Below, one piece after another: positions 42,206-50,006 of a stretch of DNA of 64,000 nucleotides. The notes under the pieces are model-generated. The model did no database searches, was not told the DNA's origin, and saw only the letters and a program-made list of their open reading frames with translations. The DNA is from a bacterium BMS3Bbin14 (GTDB lineage: Bacteria > Desulfobacterota > Desulfobulbia > Desulfobulbales > Desulfobulbaceae). The stretch's first letter is position 1. Each line of letters starts with the position of its first letter. The translations under genes were made by a program, and so were the position numbers. The stretch is from the NCBI GenBank assembly GCA_002897615.1, contig BDTX01000005.1:86792-150791 (forward strand). The letters are read 5' to 3'.

Positions 42206-42858
42206 TTGATCTCCACACGCATACGCTTTTCAGTGACGGGGCGCTGGTCCCCTCGGAACATGTACGACGGTTCGAGGTCCTGGGCTACGAGGCCGTAGCC
42301 ATCACCGATCATGCCGACTCGTCAAACATGGATTTTATCATCCCCCGGATTGTCCGGGCCGCCAGGGATCTGAACCCCCTGGGTAAAACCCGTCTCATTC
42401 CGGGCATTGAACTGACCCATGTCCCCCCTCCCCTGTTTGCCCGCCTGACCATCCGGGCTCGCGAACTCGGCGCCCTGATTGTCGTGGCCCACGGCGAAAC
42501 CCCGGTGGAACCGGTAGCGCCCGGCACCAACCGGGCGGCCCTGGAGGCCGGCGTCGATATCCTGGCCCATCCCGGCTTTATTACCGAAGAAGAGGCAGCC
42601 CTGGCGGCGAAGAAGGGAATTTTCCTGGAACTTTCAGGTCGCAAGGGCCACAGTTTGACCAATGGTCACGTGGCCCAAATGGCGGCACAGGCAGGCGCCC
42701 TGCTGGCCGTTAATGCCGACGCCCACGAACCGGAAGACTTTATGACGGCGGAACGGGCCGAAACCGTGGCCCTCGGCGCCGGACTGACCAAGGCGAGATA
42801 CATGCAACTGCGCCAGGACATGGCCAGGCTGGTTAACGACCTCACCATCGATTCGTAA
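42202..42858 (+). CDS. PHP-domain phosphoesterase
   Basis: A 218-residue PHP-fold protein. Metal ligands: MIDLHTHTLFSDGALVPSEH (HTH), AITDHADSSN, LIPGIELTHVPPP, VVAHGETPVEPV and NADAHEPEDF. The family covers histidinol-phosphate phosphatases and related phosphoesterases; the short size and lack of HisK-specific features leave the substrate open. Overlap with miaB (ATGA) indicates translational coupling. It closes the purB-miaB operon. Confidence 0.85.
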   Translation: MIDLHTHTLFSDGALVPSEHVRRFEVLGYEAVAITDHADSSNMDFIIPRIVRAARDLNPLGKTRLIPGIELTHVPPPLFARLTIRARELGALIVVAHGETPVEPVAPGTNRAALEAGVDILAHPGFITEEEAALAAKKGIFLELSGRKGHSLTNGHVAQMAAQAGALLAVNADAHEPEDFMTAERAETVALGAGLTKARYMQLRQDMARLVNDLTIDS

Positions 42859-42971
42859 CCAGCCCGGCCGGAGCAAAATTGAGGCCGCAGCCACAGCGCC
42901 ACACAAGTAACGAAATCGAAATCATCGATGTCTCAGGTTACTCCATATCGCAATTTGCGAGGTGAATGATC

Positions 42972-44258
42972 ATGGCAAAAATAGAAGGATTCAGGATTAA
43001 AAATTACCGTGTATTGAAAGATGTGACACTCGGAAAACTATGGAATATGCAACAAGCTCAACCTCTGACGCCCATGACTGTGGTTATCGGTAAAAACGGT
43101 GTTGGCAAGAGTTCCCTGTTCGATGCTTTTGGCTTCCTTGCGGATTGCCTCAAATTGGGAGTTGAAGAAGCCTGTGATATCAGGGGGCGGGGAGGATTTG
43201 ACCGTATTCGTTCTCAGGGGAGTAATGACCCGATTGAGTTCCAGATATATTACAAGCAAGATGGAAAGGCCCGGCCGATTACCTATGAGCTTGCAATTGA
43301 TGCGGATAAAACCGGTCGCCCCTACGTAAAACTGGAACGTCTCCGTCAGCGGCGTAAAGGACAAAAACATGGCTGGCCTTTCTCGTTTCTTTTATTAAAT
43401 GAAGGCAAAGGAGTCGTGTGGAAAGGCGAGGAGCAGGGACACCAGGTTGATGAAGGCAAAGCTGATTTTAACTTGTTCGAGTTGATTGAGGAACTTGAAG
43501 CAATAAGAGAAGAAAGCCGCGAAACAGAGATTATTGAACTGCAGGACAAGCGTAAGCTTGGTATTGCAACCCTTGGCGCCCTGAAACAACATCCCCGGAT
43601 ATCAGCCTTTCGACAGTTCATCGAAGGATGGTATTTGAGCTACTTTACACCGGATGCCGCCCGCAGCCTGCCCTTAGCCGGGCCACAAAGGCATTTGAAT
43701 ATCCACGGAGACAATCTCGGCAATGTCGTTCAGTTCATGCAGCGTGAACATCCAAAACGTTTTAGGAGTATCATCAATCGTATTGCTGAGAAAATTCCCG
43801 GAATTGACAAAATCGATACTGAAGAGAGTCCGGATAAACGTTTGCTGCTTCGTTTTAATGACAAAGGCTTCGATGATCCATTTTACGCTCAGCAAATGTC
43901 TGATGGCACGTTAAAAGTTTTTGCCTATTTGCTTTTATTGGAAGATCCGACACCGCCGCCGTTTATCTGCATCGAAGAGCCGGAAAACGGTCTTTATCAC
44001 AAACTCCTTGAGACTCTGGTCACCGAATTTCGTACCCATGCAACCAGCGGAAAAAACGCGCCACAACTCTTTATCACAACTCATCAGCCCTACTTGGTCG
44101 ATGCACTCACACCGGAAGAGACATGGATTCTTGAAAAAGGTCCGGATGGCTTTTCGAGCATCCGCAGGGCCAGTGATGACGCAATCGTCAAAGCTATGGT
44201 AGATGAAGGATTGCCGCTTGGCAGTCTTTGGTATAGCGATTATCTGGAGGCGAGGTGA
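42972..44258 (+). CDS. AAA ATPase of a two-gene OLD-like module
   Basis: A 428-residue ABC/SMC-type ATPase (AAA_21). Walker A IGKNGVGKSSLFDAF is near residues 38-50, the signature-like QMSDGTLKVFAYLLLLEDP near 303, Walker B FICIEEPENGLYHKL near 327 and the histidine switch FITTHQPYLVDAL near 362. The middle is a coiled, charged insert (ELEAIREESRETEIIELQDK). The ATG at 42972 has GAGGTGA seven bases upstream. It is followed after 4 bases by a DUF4276 gene. ATPase plus TOPRIM-like nuclease is the layout of OLD-, AbiL- and PARIS-type defense modules. The region is less GC-rich than its neighbours. Confidence 0.8.
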   Translation: MAKIEGFRIKNYRVLKDVTLGKLWNMQQAQPLTPMTVVIGKNGVGKSSLFDAFGFLADCLKLGVEEACDIRGRGGFDRIRSQGSNDPIEFQIYYKQDGKARPITYELAIDADKTGRPYVKLERLRQRRKGQKHGWPFSFLLLNEGKGVVWKGEEQGHQVDEGKADFNLFELIEELEAIREESRETEIIELQDKRKLGIATLGALKQHPRISAFRQFIEGWYLSYFTPDAARSLPLAGPQRHLNIHGDNLGNVVQFMQREHPKRFRSIINRIAEKIPGIDKIDTEESPDKRLLLRFNDKGFDDPFYAQQMSDGTLKVFAYLLLLEDPTPPPFICIEEPENGLYHKLLETLVTEFRTHATSGKNAPQLFITTHQPYLVDALTPEETWILEKGPDGFSSIRRASDDAIVKAMVDEGLPLGSLWYSDYLEAR

Positions 44259-44262
44259 ACCG

Positions 44263-44922
44263 ATGCACTTTGAAATACTTGTCGAAGATGCGTCAGGAAA
44301 AATCGCATTGACATTTATTCTGGAAAAAATTCTTGGCCCAGCCGGCCAGGATCACACCTATAAAATATTTTCCTATAAAGGCGCTGGCCATATTCCAAAA
44401 AATCTAAGGGGAACAACAGATGCCCGCAAGCGTATTCTTTTGGATCGATTGCCCAGGTTACTCAGGGGATATGGGAAAAGTCTCCAGAATTTGTCAGCGG
44501 CGGTTGTTGTGATCGTAGATCTGGATAAAAAGGATTGTCTGGAGTTCAAACAAGAAATGCTCAATATTCTGGATGGCTGCAATCCGCAGCCAAGAACACT
44601 GTTCAGGATTGCAATAGAGGAAGGCGAAGCCTGGTTATTGGGAGACCGTAACGCCGTAAAAGCGGCCTACCCTCGTGCAAAAGAGCAGGTTTTGAACGGT
44701 TACGAGCAAGACAGTATCTGTGGTACATGGGAAAAGCTCGCGGATGCCGTCTATCCGGGTGGATCGAAAAAACTTAAACAATTTGGATGGCCCCATGCCG
44801 GACAGGCTAAATGCAAATGGGCAGAAAATATTGCTCCTCACTTAGATGTGGAGGCTAATCATTCGAGAAGTTTTCAGGTATTCCGTGACGGCATCAGAAA
44901 GCTGGCAGGAATTGAGACTTAA
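44263..44922 (+). CDS. DUF4276 (TOPRIM-like) protein
   Basis: A 219-residue protein with ILVEDASGKIALTFILEKIL at the N-terminus, VVVIVDLDKKDCLEFKQEM in the middle (D-x-D) and RIAIEEGEAWLLGDRNAVKA. These are the three acidic motifs of DUF4276, which has a TOPRIM-type fold. The first motif has E-D instead of the usual V-E-G, so catalytic activity is not assured. A GGAGGCGAGGTG site precedes the ATG and the gene starts 4 bases after the ATPase stop. It probably acts as the effector of the ATPase. Function in phage defense is an inference. Confidence 0.75.
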   Translation: MHFEILVEDASGKIALTFILEKILGPAGQDHTYKIFSYKGAGHIPKNLRGTTDARKRILLDRLPRLLRGYGKSLQNLSAAVVVIVDLDKKDCLEFKQEMLNILDGCNPQPRTLFRIAIEEGEAWLLGDRNAVKAAYPRAKEQVLNGYEQDSICGTWEKLADAVYPGGSKKLKQFGWPHAGQAKCKWAENIAPHLDVEANHSRSFQVFRDGIRKLAGIET

Positions 44923-44998
44923 TGAACGTGGGCTTCTCCCTTTCCCGGGATTTTTCCTGAGCATCCCCTTGCTCAGGAGATCGGTGACCTCACGGTAA

Positions 44999-45139
44999 CA
45001 GGTAGCCCGGCTTGCTTATTTCTACAATTATGAGCGCCCCCGCAAAAGTTTAGGGAAGAAGAGTTCGGCGGATATATATCTTCCAGCAGGGAAACTGGCC
45101 AAGGTAGCCTATAGCCTGACTTGGAGATCCCCACGGTAG
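44999..45139 (+). pseudogene. C-terminal remnant of an IS3/IS481-type transposase
   Basis: The frame QVARLAYFYNYERPRKSLGK, then KSSADIYLPAGKLAKVA, ends in TAG at 45137-45139. YNYERPRKSLG matches the YN-x-ERPHQSLG end of IS3- and IS481-type integrases. An in-frame TAA precedes it at 44996-44998, so only about 46 codons remain. It lies 77 bases after the DUF4276 gene. Confidence 0.6.
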
Positions 45140-45146
45140 CTGTAAT

Positions 45147-45210
45147 CCTCTGTGGTGTCAAGACCAAGCCCTTCGGGTGCTCATTCCTCGCAGTTTTGAC
45201 ACCACAGAGG
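45147..45210. repeat. Inverted repeat with 15-bp perfect arms
   Basis: CCTCTGTGGTGTCAA (45147-45161) pairs exactly with TTGACACCACAGAGG (45196-45210), with 34 bp between. No T-run follows. It sits between two transposase remnants and may be another small mobile element. Confidence 0.6.
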
Positions 45211-45381
45211 ACATCATGGTTTCACTGCTATACGTTATGCGCCGGGTAGATTGCAAATACTGCGTCCGGGTGATTGGTTCGGAATCATAGTTCAAAACCT
45301 TAAAGTATACGGCCTTGGCTTTCCTGAACCTTTTTTACTCGCCCCTGTCGTTTAAGTCCTAAAATTGAGATTTAATTTGGT

Positions 45382-45523
45382 TCATCCGGCAAACGAGTAC
45401 CTGGATTGATGGAGGTGGTATGGCCGCAGTTTGAAATACGCCATGTCTCGGTAGCCATGCCTGACGTTTGAGTGTTTTAATTTTGTTGTCCAGCCCTTTT
45501 TTCTCAGCGAGTTGGGTACTCAT
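45382..45523 (-). pseudogene. Frameshifted remnant of a transposase C-terminus
   Basis: The minus strand encodes GLDNKIKTLKRQA, then in a shifted frame GYRDMAYFKLRPYHLHQSRY and SFAG followed by TGA at 45382-45384. NKIKTLKRQAYGYRDMxxFKL is a conserved transposase C-terminus (ISL3/IS204-like). The frame changes near 45457. The rest of 45211-46057 shows no intact gene. From about 45540 to 45860 I recognise nothing. Confidence 0.5.
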
Positions 45524-46057
45524 TTGCCGGAAAACCCATATTGGGGGCTGACTTGGTTAAACCAGCCTTATGTCGCTCTCGCAATTCCGTCTGCCTGGAA
45601 CTGATTACAGCGCGATGCTTGCCACAGCAGTCACGGCGAAAAGATATTGACTTCCAACTTGCTGTTTTGTACTTGTTATTATCATCTTTCTGTAATTCGA
45701 AGTCATGAGAGGCGACTGAAAAAATTGATGAAATTTTTAAAATTGCGATTTAAACTCACCAAGATAGCCATCGGCAGCAACAGCACACAGGGAGCGGATT
45801 GAGTATAAATTGCGAGATTCCCCCCCCTACCCCCAACCTCTTGAGGCGCTGACCTGTAAAAGCGATTAATTATCATCTCCCCCATCAATTATAAAACCAC
45901 TACGCTCCAGGAGCAGGTAGAACTCTACTCCAGCCTGCTTGACAACTGCACCGACCTTATTCACCGTGTTACTCCGGCGGGAAACTTTATATATGTCAAT
46001 CAGGCCTGGCGCAACACTCTGGGCTATTCAGAAGAAGACATCAGGCAGTTATCTCTG

Positions 46058-47800
46058 ATGGACATTGTAGCAGAAGGGTGCCGCGACAAATGTCGCTACA
46101 TTTTTAACGCCCTCCTCGGCGGCGAACGGATTGACCGCAACGAAACCGTATTTCTCTCTAAAGACGGCCGCAGGATCACTGTCGAAGGACGCTGTCAGAC
46201 TACCTTTGAAAACGGTAAGGTAGTGGCGATGACCGGTATTTTCCGCGACATATCAAAGCGGGTTAAAAAGGATCTTGCCCTGCGCGAAAGTGAGCATCGT
46301 TTTCGCATGCTTTTTGAAAACAGTACCGACATTATGCAGATAGTTTCCACGAACGGCCATTTTCTGCATGTTAATCCAGCCTGGTTAAAGGCCTTTGGCT
46401 ACGATAGGGATGAAGTCAGCGATCTAACCATCTTTGACTTGATCGCGCCCGATTGCCAGGGACACTGCGAAAAAACCTTTCAAAAGGTCCTTTCCGAGGA
46501 CAGGGTCCACCAGATTGACACCACCTTTATTGCCAAGAATGGCCAAATAATAGAGATAGAAGGCAGTGCCACAGCCATCTTCAAGGATGGCAAGCCTCTT
46601 TATTCCCAATGTATATTTCGGGACGTCACTGAAAAACGAAAGATGGAAGAGGAACTGCTGAAAACGCAGAAACTGGAATCTATCGGCGTGTTTGCCGGGG
46701 GCCTTGCCCACGACTTCAATAATTTACTGACTGCAATTCTGGGAAATATCTCCTTGGCCAAGGCAACGATTGCCGAAAATACCCCCCTGGGCGGCCGATT
46801 GAAAAAAGCAGAAAAGGCTTCCCTGCGGGCAAAGGGACTTACCCAGCAATTGCTGACCTTTGCCAAGGGAGGGGCTCCAATCAAGAAACTCTCCGGGATA
46901 GCCGACCTGGTCCGGGACTCCGTCGACTTTTCTCTCCGGGGCTCAAACGTTAAACAGGAATACCAATTTGCCCCGGATCTCTGGACGGCGGCAGTTGATG
47001 AAGATCAGCTCAGCCAGGTAGTACAAAATCTGGTAATCAATGCCGGCCAGGCTATGCCCGATGGTGGCAGCTTAACTGTAAAAGGGAAAAACATCACTCT
47101 TGGCAGCGACAATCATACTGGTCTGCCGGCAGGCCGTTATCTGTTGTTGACCATTGCCGACGAAGGCTATGGTATTTCACGGCAGGATCAGGATAAAATC
47201 TTTGACCCCTATTTTTCCCGCAAGGAGAGCGGCAGCGGTCTTGGCCTTGCTGTTGCCTATGCTATCATGAAAAAACATGACGGCCGGATAACGGTCGACT
47301 CCGTCCCGGGCACGGGAACCACCTTTTCGCTCTATCTCCCTGCCGCCCGTCCACGATTTGAGAAAACAGGGAAACAGCAACACGAGGAATCAACAACCGG
47401 AGGGCATATTCTCATTATGGATGATGAGAATATGGTACGTGATGTGGCCGCTGAAATGCTGGATTTTCTCGGCTACACAAATAGTTCGGCGAAAAATGGC
47501 GAACAGGCAATTACGCTGTACCGGGCCGCCCTGAGCCAGGGTAAACCTTTTGACGCCGTCCTGATGGACCTGACCATTCCGGGAGGAATGGGGGGCAAAG
47601 AAACCATGGCCAGACTTCTTGAGATCGACCCGCAGGCTACAGGTATTGCGTCCAGCGGCTATGCCAACGATCCCATCATGGCTAATTTTACCGACTACGG
47701 ATTCAGTGCCGTCATTCCCAAACCTTATGAGATGGACGAACTGCGCACCACTCTGGCACAGGCACTGCCACGCAAAAAATCTGAATCCGTGACGGCCTGA
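46058..47800 (+). CDS. PAS-PAS hybrid histidine kinase (N-terminus probably lost)
   Basis: A 580-residue cytoplasmic protein. A partial PAS domain, a full PAS domain (RMLFENSTDIMQIVSTNGHF), the histidine motif AHDFNNLLTAILGN, a HATPase domain (DEGYGISRQDQDKIFDPYFS, GSGLGLAVAYA) and a C-terminal receiver (ILIMDDENMVRDVAAEM, phosphoacceptor in VLMDLTIPGGMG). Homology extends upstream of the ATG: the same frame is open from 45860 and reads LYSSLLDNCTDLIHRVTPAG, the beginning of the first PAS, but has no usual start codon. So the gene has either lost its 5' part or starts at 46058 with a broken PAS. The stop codon belongs to repeat A. Confidence 0.8.
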   Translation: MDIVAEGCRDKCRYIFNALLGGERIDRNETVFLSKDGRRITVEGRCQTTFENGKVVAMTGIFRDISKRVKKDLALRESEHRFRMLFENSTDIMQIVSTNGHFLHVNPAWLKAFGYDRDEVSDLTIFDLIAPDCQGHCEKTFQKVLSEDRVHQIDTTFIAKNGQIIEIEGSATAIFKDGKPLYSQCIFRDVTEKRKMEEELLKTQKLESIGVFAGGLAHDFNNLLTAILGNISLAKATIAENTPLGGRLKKAEKASLRAKGLTQQLLTFAKGGAPIKKLSGIADLVRDSVDFSLRGSNVKQEYQFAPDLWTAAVDEDQLSQVVQNLVINAGQAMPDGGSLTVKGKNITLGSDNHTGLPAGRYLLLTIADEGYGISRQDQDKIFDPYFSRKESGSGLGLAVAYAIMKKHDGRITVDSVPGTGTTFSLYLPAARPRFEKTGKQQHEESTTGGHILIMDDENMVRDVAAEMLDFLGYTNSSAKNGEQAITLYRAALSQGKPFDAVLMDLTIPGGMGGKETMARLLEIDPQATGIASSGYANDPIMANFTDYGFSAVIPKPYEMDELRTTLAQALPRKKSESVTA

Positions 47801-47932
47801 GGTGATATTCCATACTGCTGCGTTGGCAACTCGTTGATATCGCACCAGGATAATCAACATCGTTGCCGCCTCGAAGGTCTCGCAGGCTCGCTATCTGCAT
47901 CTGCACCGTTCTCGAACGCTCACGGATTCAGG
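47781..47932 (+). repeat. Repeat family A, copy 11
   Basis: Left end CTGAATCCGTGACGGCCTGA (47781-47800), a deletion of the centre, then the ATCAACATCGTTGCCGCC motif, a 25-bp insertion (TCGAAGGTCTCGCAGGCTCG) and the right terminal repeat CTCACGGATTCAGG. The left end supplies the last codons and the stop of the hybrid kinase. Confidence 0.8.
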
Positions 47933-47981
47933 ATCTTCAGAACTGACTGATGGGATCCTCCTCAATGGCGTTGACCAAGCC

Positions 47982-50006
47982 CTAAGCCCCGCCTCCCTTT
48001 TTTTTCGTGGGAGTGAACCCCGGCAGGCTCGGCGCCGTTGTTTTTCGGGCCGGCGATTTGCCGGTGATGTTGGTGACCCGGCGCACAACCCGGTTGCCGG
48101 CCCGTTTCCCCTTGGCCCCTGCCCCTTTGATCTGGTAGTCGTCCAGGTCTATTTCCAGGCTGTTGTACCTGGCCCGCGAGGACGGGACCAGGCTGATGCG
48201 GGCTCGAATGCCCGTCTCCCCCACTGCCAGCATCTGGATAACCGAACGTTTGTGTTCGGGGAAAAGACGGTATTCACGGTTCACGATGAACTTTGGCGTC
48301 CGAAACCGTTTGATGTACGTGTAATTTTCCCGGCCGTCGCGGTAGATCACATTAAAAACCAGGTCACTTTTTACTATTCCCAGCCACAGGAGATCGCTGC
48401 CCACAAAAAACTTATCCGTCACGTTGACGACCCGGTATGAACCGTTGCGGAAAATCAGGAACAGGCGATCCAGCTCCGAACAGGTCAACTCAATATCCTT
48501 TGTTTTGTGCTCGGCCTTGATCTTGTGGCCGAGAAAACCGGATTCCCGGTGATACCCCACCACCAGGTTGGACAGAGCGGCGGCGCGGACATCGACCTCG
48601 TCAATATGTTCGATTTTGCTGCGGCGCGGGTAGAGAGGGCCGTATTTATCAAGCAGGGACTGCAGATAATTGACGGTAAAGCCGACAATGTCCGTCAGGT
48701 CCTTCTCGACTTTCCTGATACCTTTTTCAATTGCCCGGATTTCCTTGTGCTGGCGATTGATGTCAAAGCGGGTAATCCGCCGGATCTTGATTTCCAGCAG
48801 CCTTTCCACGTCCTCTTTGGTCACCGGCCGCGGCAAATCATCGGCAAATGGTTCCAGGGCGGCATGGACCGTAGACAGCACCTCCCGGTAACGGGTGATC
48901 TCTTCGATCTGTTTGTACAGGCGCTCTTCAATGAAAATCTGTTCCAGTTTGCGGGCATGGAGCTTTTCCCGGAGCCGCTCCAGTTCAATGTGCAGTTCTT
49001 TTTCAAGGTCCCGGACCAGTTTGTCCGAATTGTGGCGGAGCACTTCGTCCACGGTCAGCTGACAGGGCATGTTTTGCCGGATAACCACCAGGTTGGGCGA
49101 TACACTGAGCTCGCAATCGGTAAAGGCGAACAGCGCGTCAATGGTCTCGGCGGCGTAAACCCCCCGGGCCAGCTTGATTTCGACCTCCACTTCCTCGGCG
49201 GTATAGTCGTTGATAGCGGCGATCTTGAGTTTTCCCGCCTTGGCCGCCCTTTCCACGGAATCGATCAGGGCCTGGGTGGTCAGGTTATAGGGCAGTTCCC
49301 GGATGACAATGGTCTTGTCGTCAACTTCCTTGATGCGGGCCCGGCAGCGGAGCCGGCCGTTACCCTGATTATAGTTGGAAACATCGATGATGCCGCCGCG
49401 GGGAAAATCGGGATAGAGAATAAATTCATTGCCGCGCAGATACTTGATCTGCGCCTCAAGCAGTTCGCAGAAATTATGGGGCATGATTTTGGTGGCCATG
49501 CCCACGGCAATACCTTCCGCGCCAAGCAGAAGCAGAAGAGGCAGTTTGGCCGGCAGGGTAACCGGTTCCTGCATCCGGCCGTCATAGGAATCCGTAAACT
49601 CGGTCAGGTCCTTGTTGAACAGGGTTGCCAGGGCCAGGGGCGTCAGGCGGCATTCGATATAACGGGCCGCCGACGCCTGGTCCCCGGTAAAAATATTACC
49701 GAAGTTGCCCTGCCGGTCGATCAGGTAATCTTTGTTGGCCAGGTTGACCAGGGCGGCGAAGATTGACTGGTCGCCATGGGGGTGGAGTTTCATGGTCGCG
49801 CCGACCACGTTGGCCACCTTGTGAAAACGGCCGTCATCCATATTATACAGGGTCTGCAGGATCCGGCGCTGAACCGGCTTCAACCCGTCATCGATGTCCG
49901 GGATGGCCCGGTCCCGAATGACATAGGAGGTGTAATCGAGAAAGTTATCGTCAAAAAGACGCTGCAGTTTGCCGTATTTAACCTGGGGGACTGGAATATC
50001 GGTCAT
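47982..50006 (-). CDS. parC: DNA topoisomerase IV subunit A-like
   Basis: A 674-residue type IIA subunit A. YTSYVIRDRAIPDIDDGLKP and VQRRILQTLYNM are followed by the active-site tyrosine in ARYIECRLTPLA. The C-terminal domain is short and lacks a GyrA box, ending in a basic tail (GKSPARKTTAPSLPGFTPTK). The absence of the GyrA box and the pairing with ParE suggest topoisomerase IV. It starts inside the end of parE (4-base overlap). Confidence 0.9.
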   Translation of the reverse strand: MTDIPVPQVKYGKLQRLFDDNFLDYTSYVIRDRAIPDIDDGLKPVQRRILQTLYNMDDGRFHKVANVVGATMKLHPHGDQSIFAALVNLANKDYLIDRQGNFGNIFTGDQASAARYIECRLTPLALATLFNKDLTEFTDSYDGRMQEPVTLPAKLPLLLLLGAEGIAVGMATKIMPHNFCELLEAQIKYLRGNEFILYPDFPRGGIIDVSNYNQGNGRLRCRARIKEVDDKTIVIRELPYNLTTQALIDSVERAAKAGKLKIAAINDYTAEEVEVEIKLARGVYAAETIDALFAFTDCELSVSPNLVVIRQNMPCQLTVDEVLRHNSDKLVRDLEKELHIELERLREKLHARKLEQIFIEERLYKQIEEITRYREVLSTVHAALEPFADDLPRPVTKEDVERLLEIKIRRITRFDINRQHKEIRAIEKGIRKVEKDLTDIVGFTVNYLQSLLDKYGPLYPRRSKIEHIDEVDVRAAALSNLVVGYHRESGFLGHKIKAEHKTKDIELTCSELDRLFLIFRNGSYRVVNVTDKFFVGSDLLWLGIVKSDLVFNVIYRDGRENYTYIKRFRTPKFIVNREYRLFPEHKRSVIQMLAVGETGIRARISLVPSSRARYNSLEIDLDDYQIKGAGAKGKRAGNRVVRRVTNITGKSPARKTTAPSLPGFTPTKKKGGGA

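Noticed and set aside
48507..49766. 419-codon open frame on the plus strand opposite parC
   Set aside because: Shadow of the topoisomerase gene. There is no start signal and no domain.
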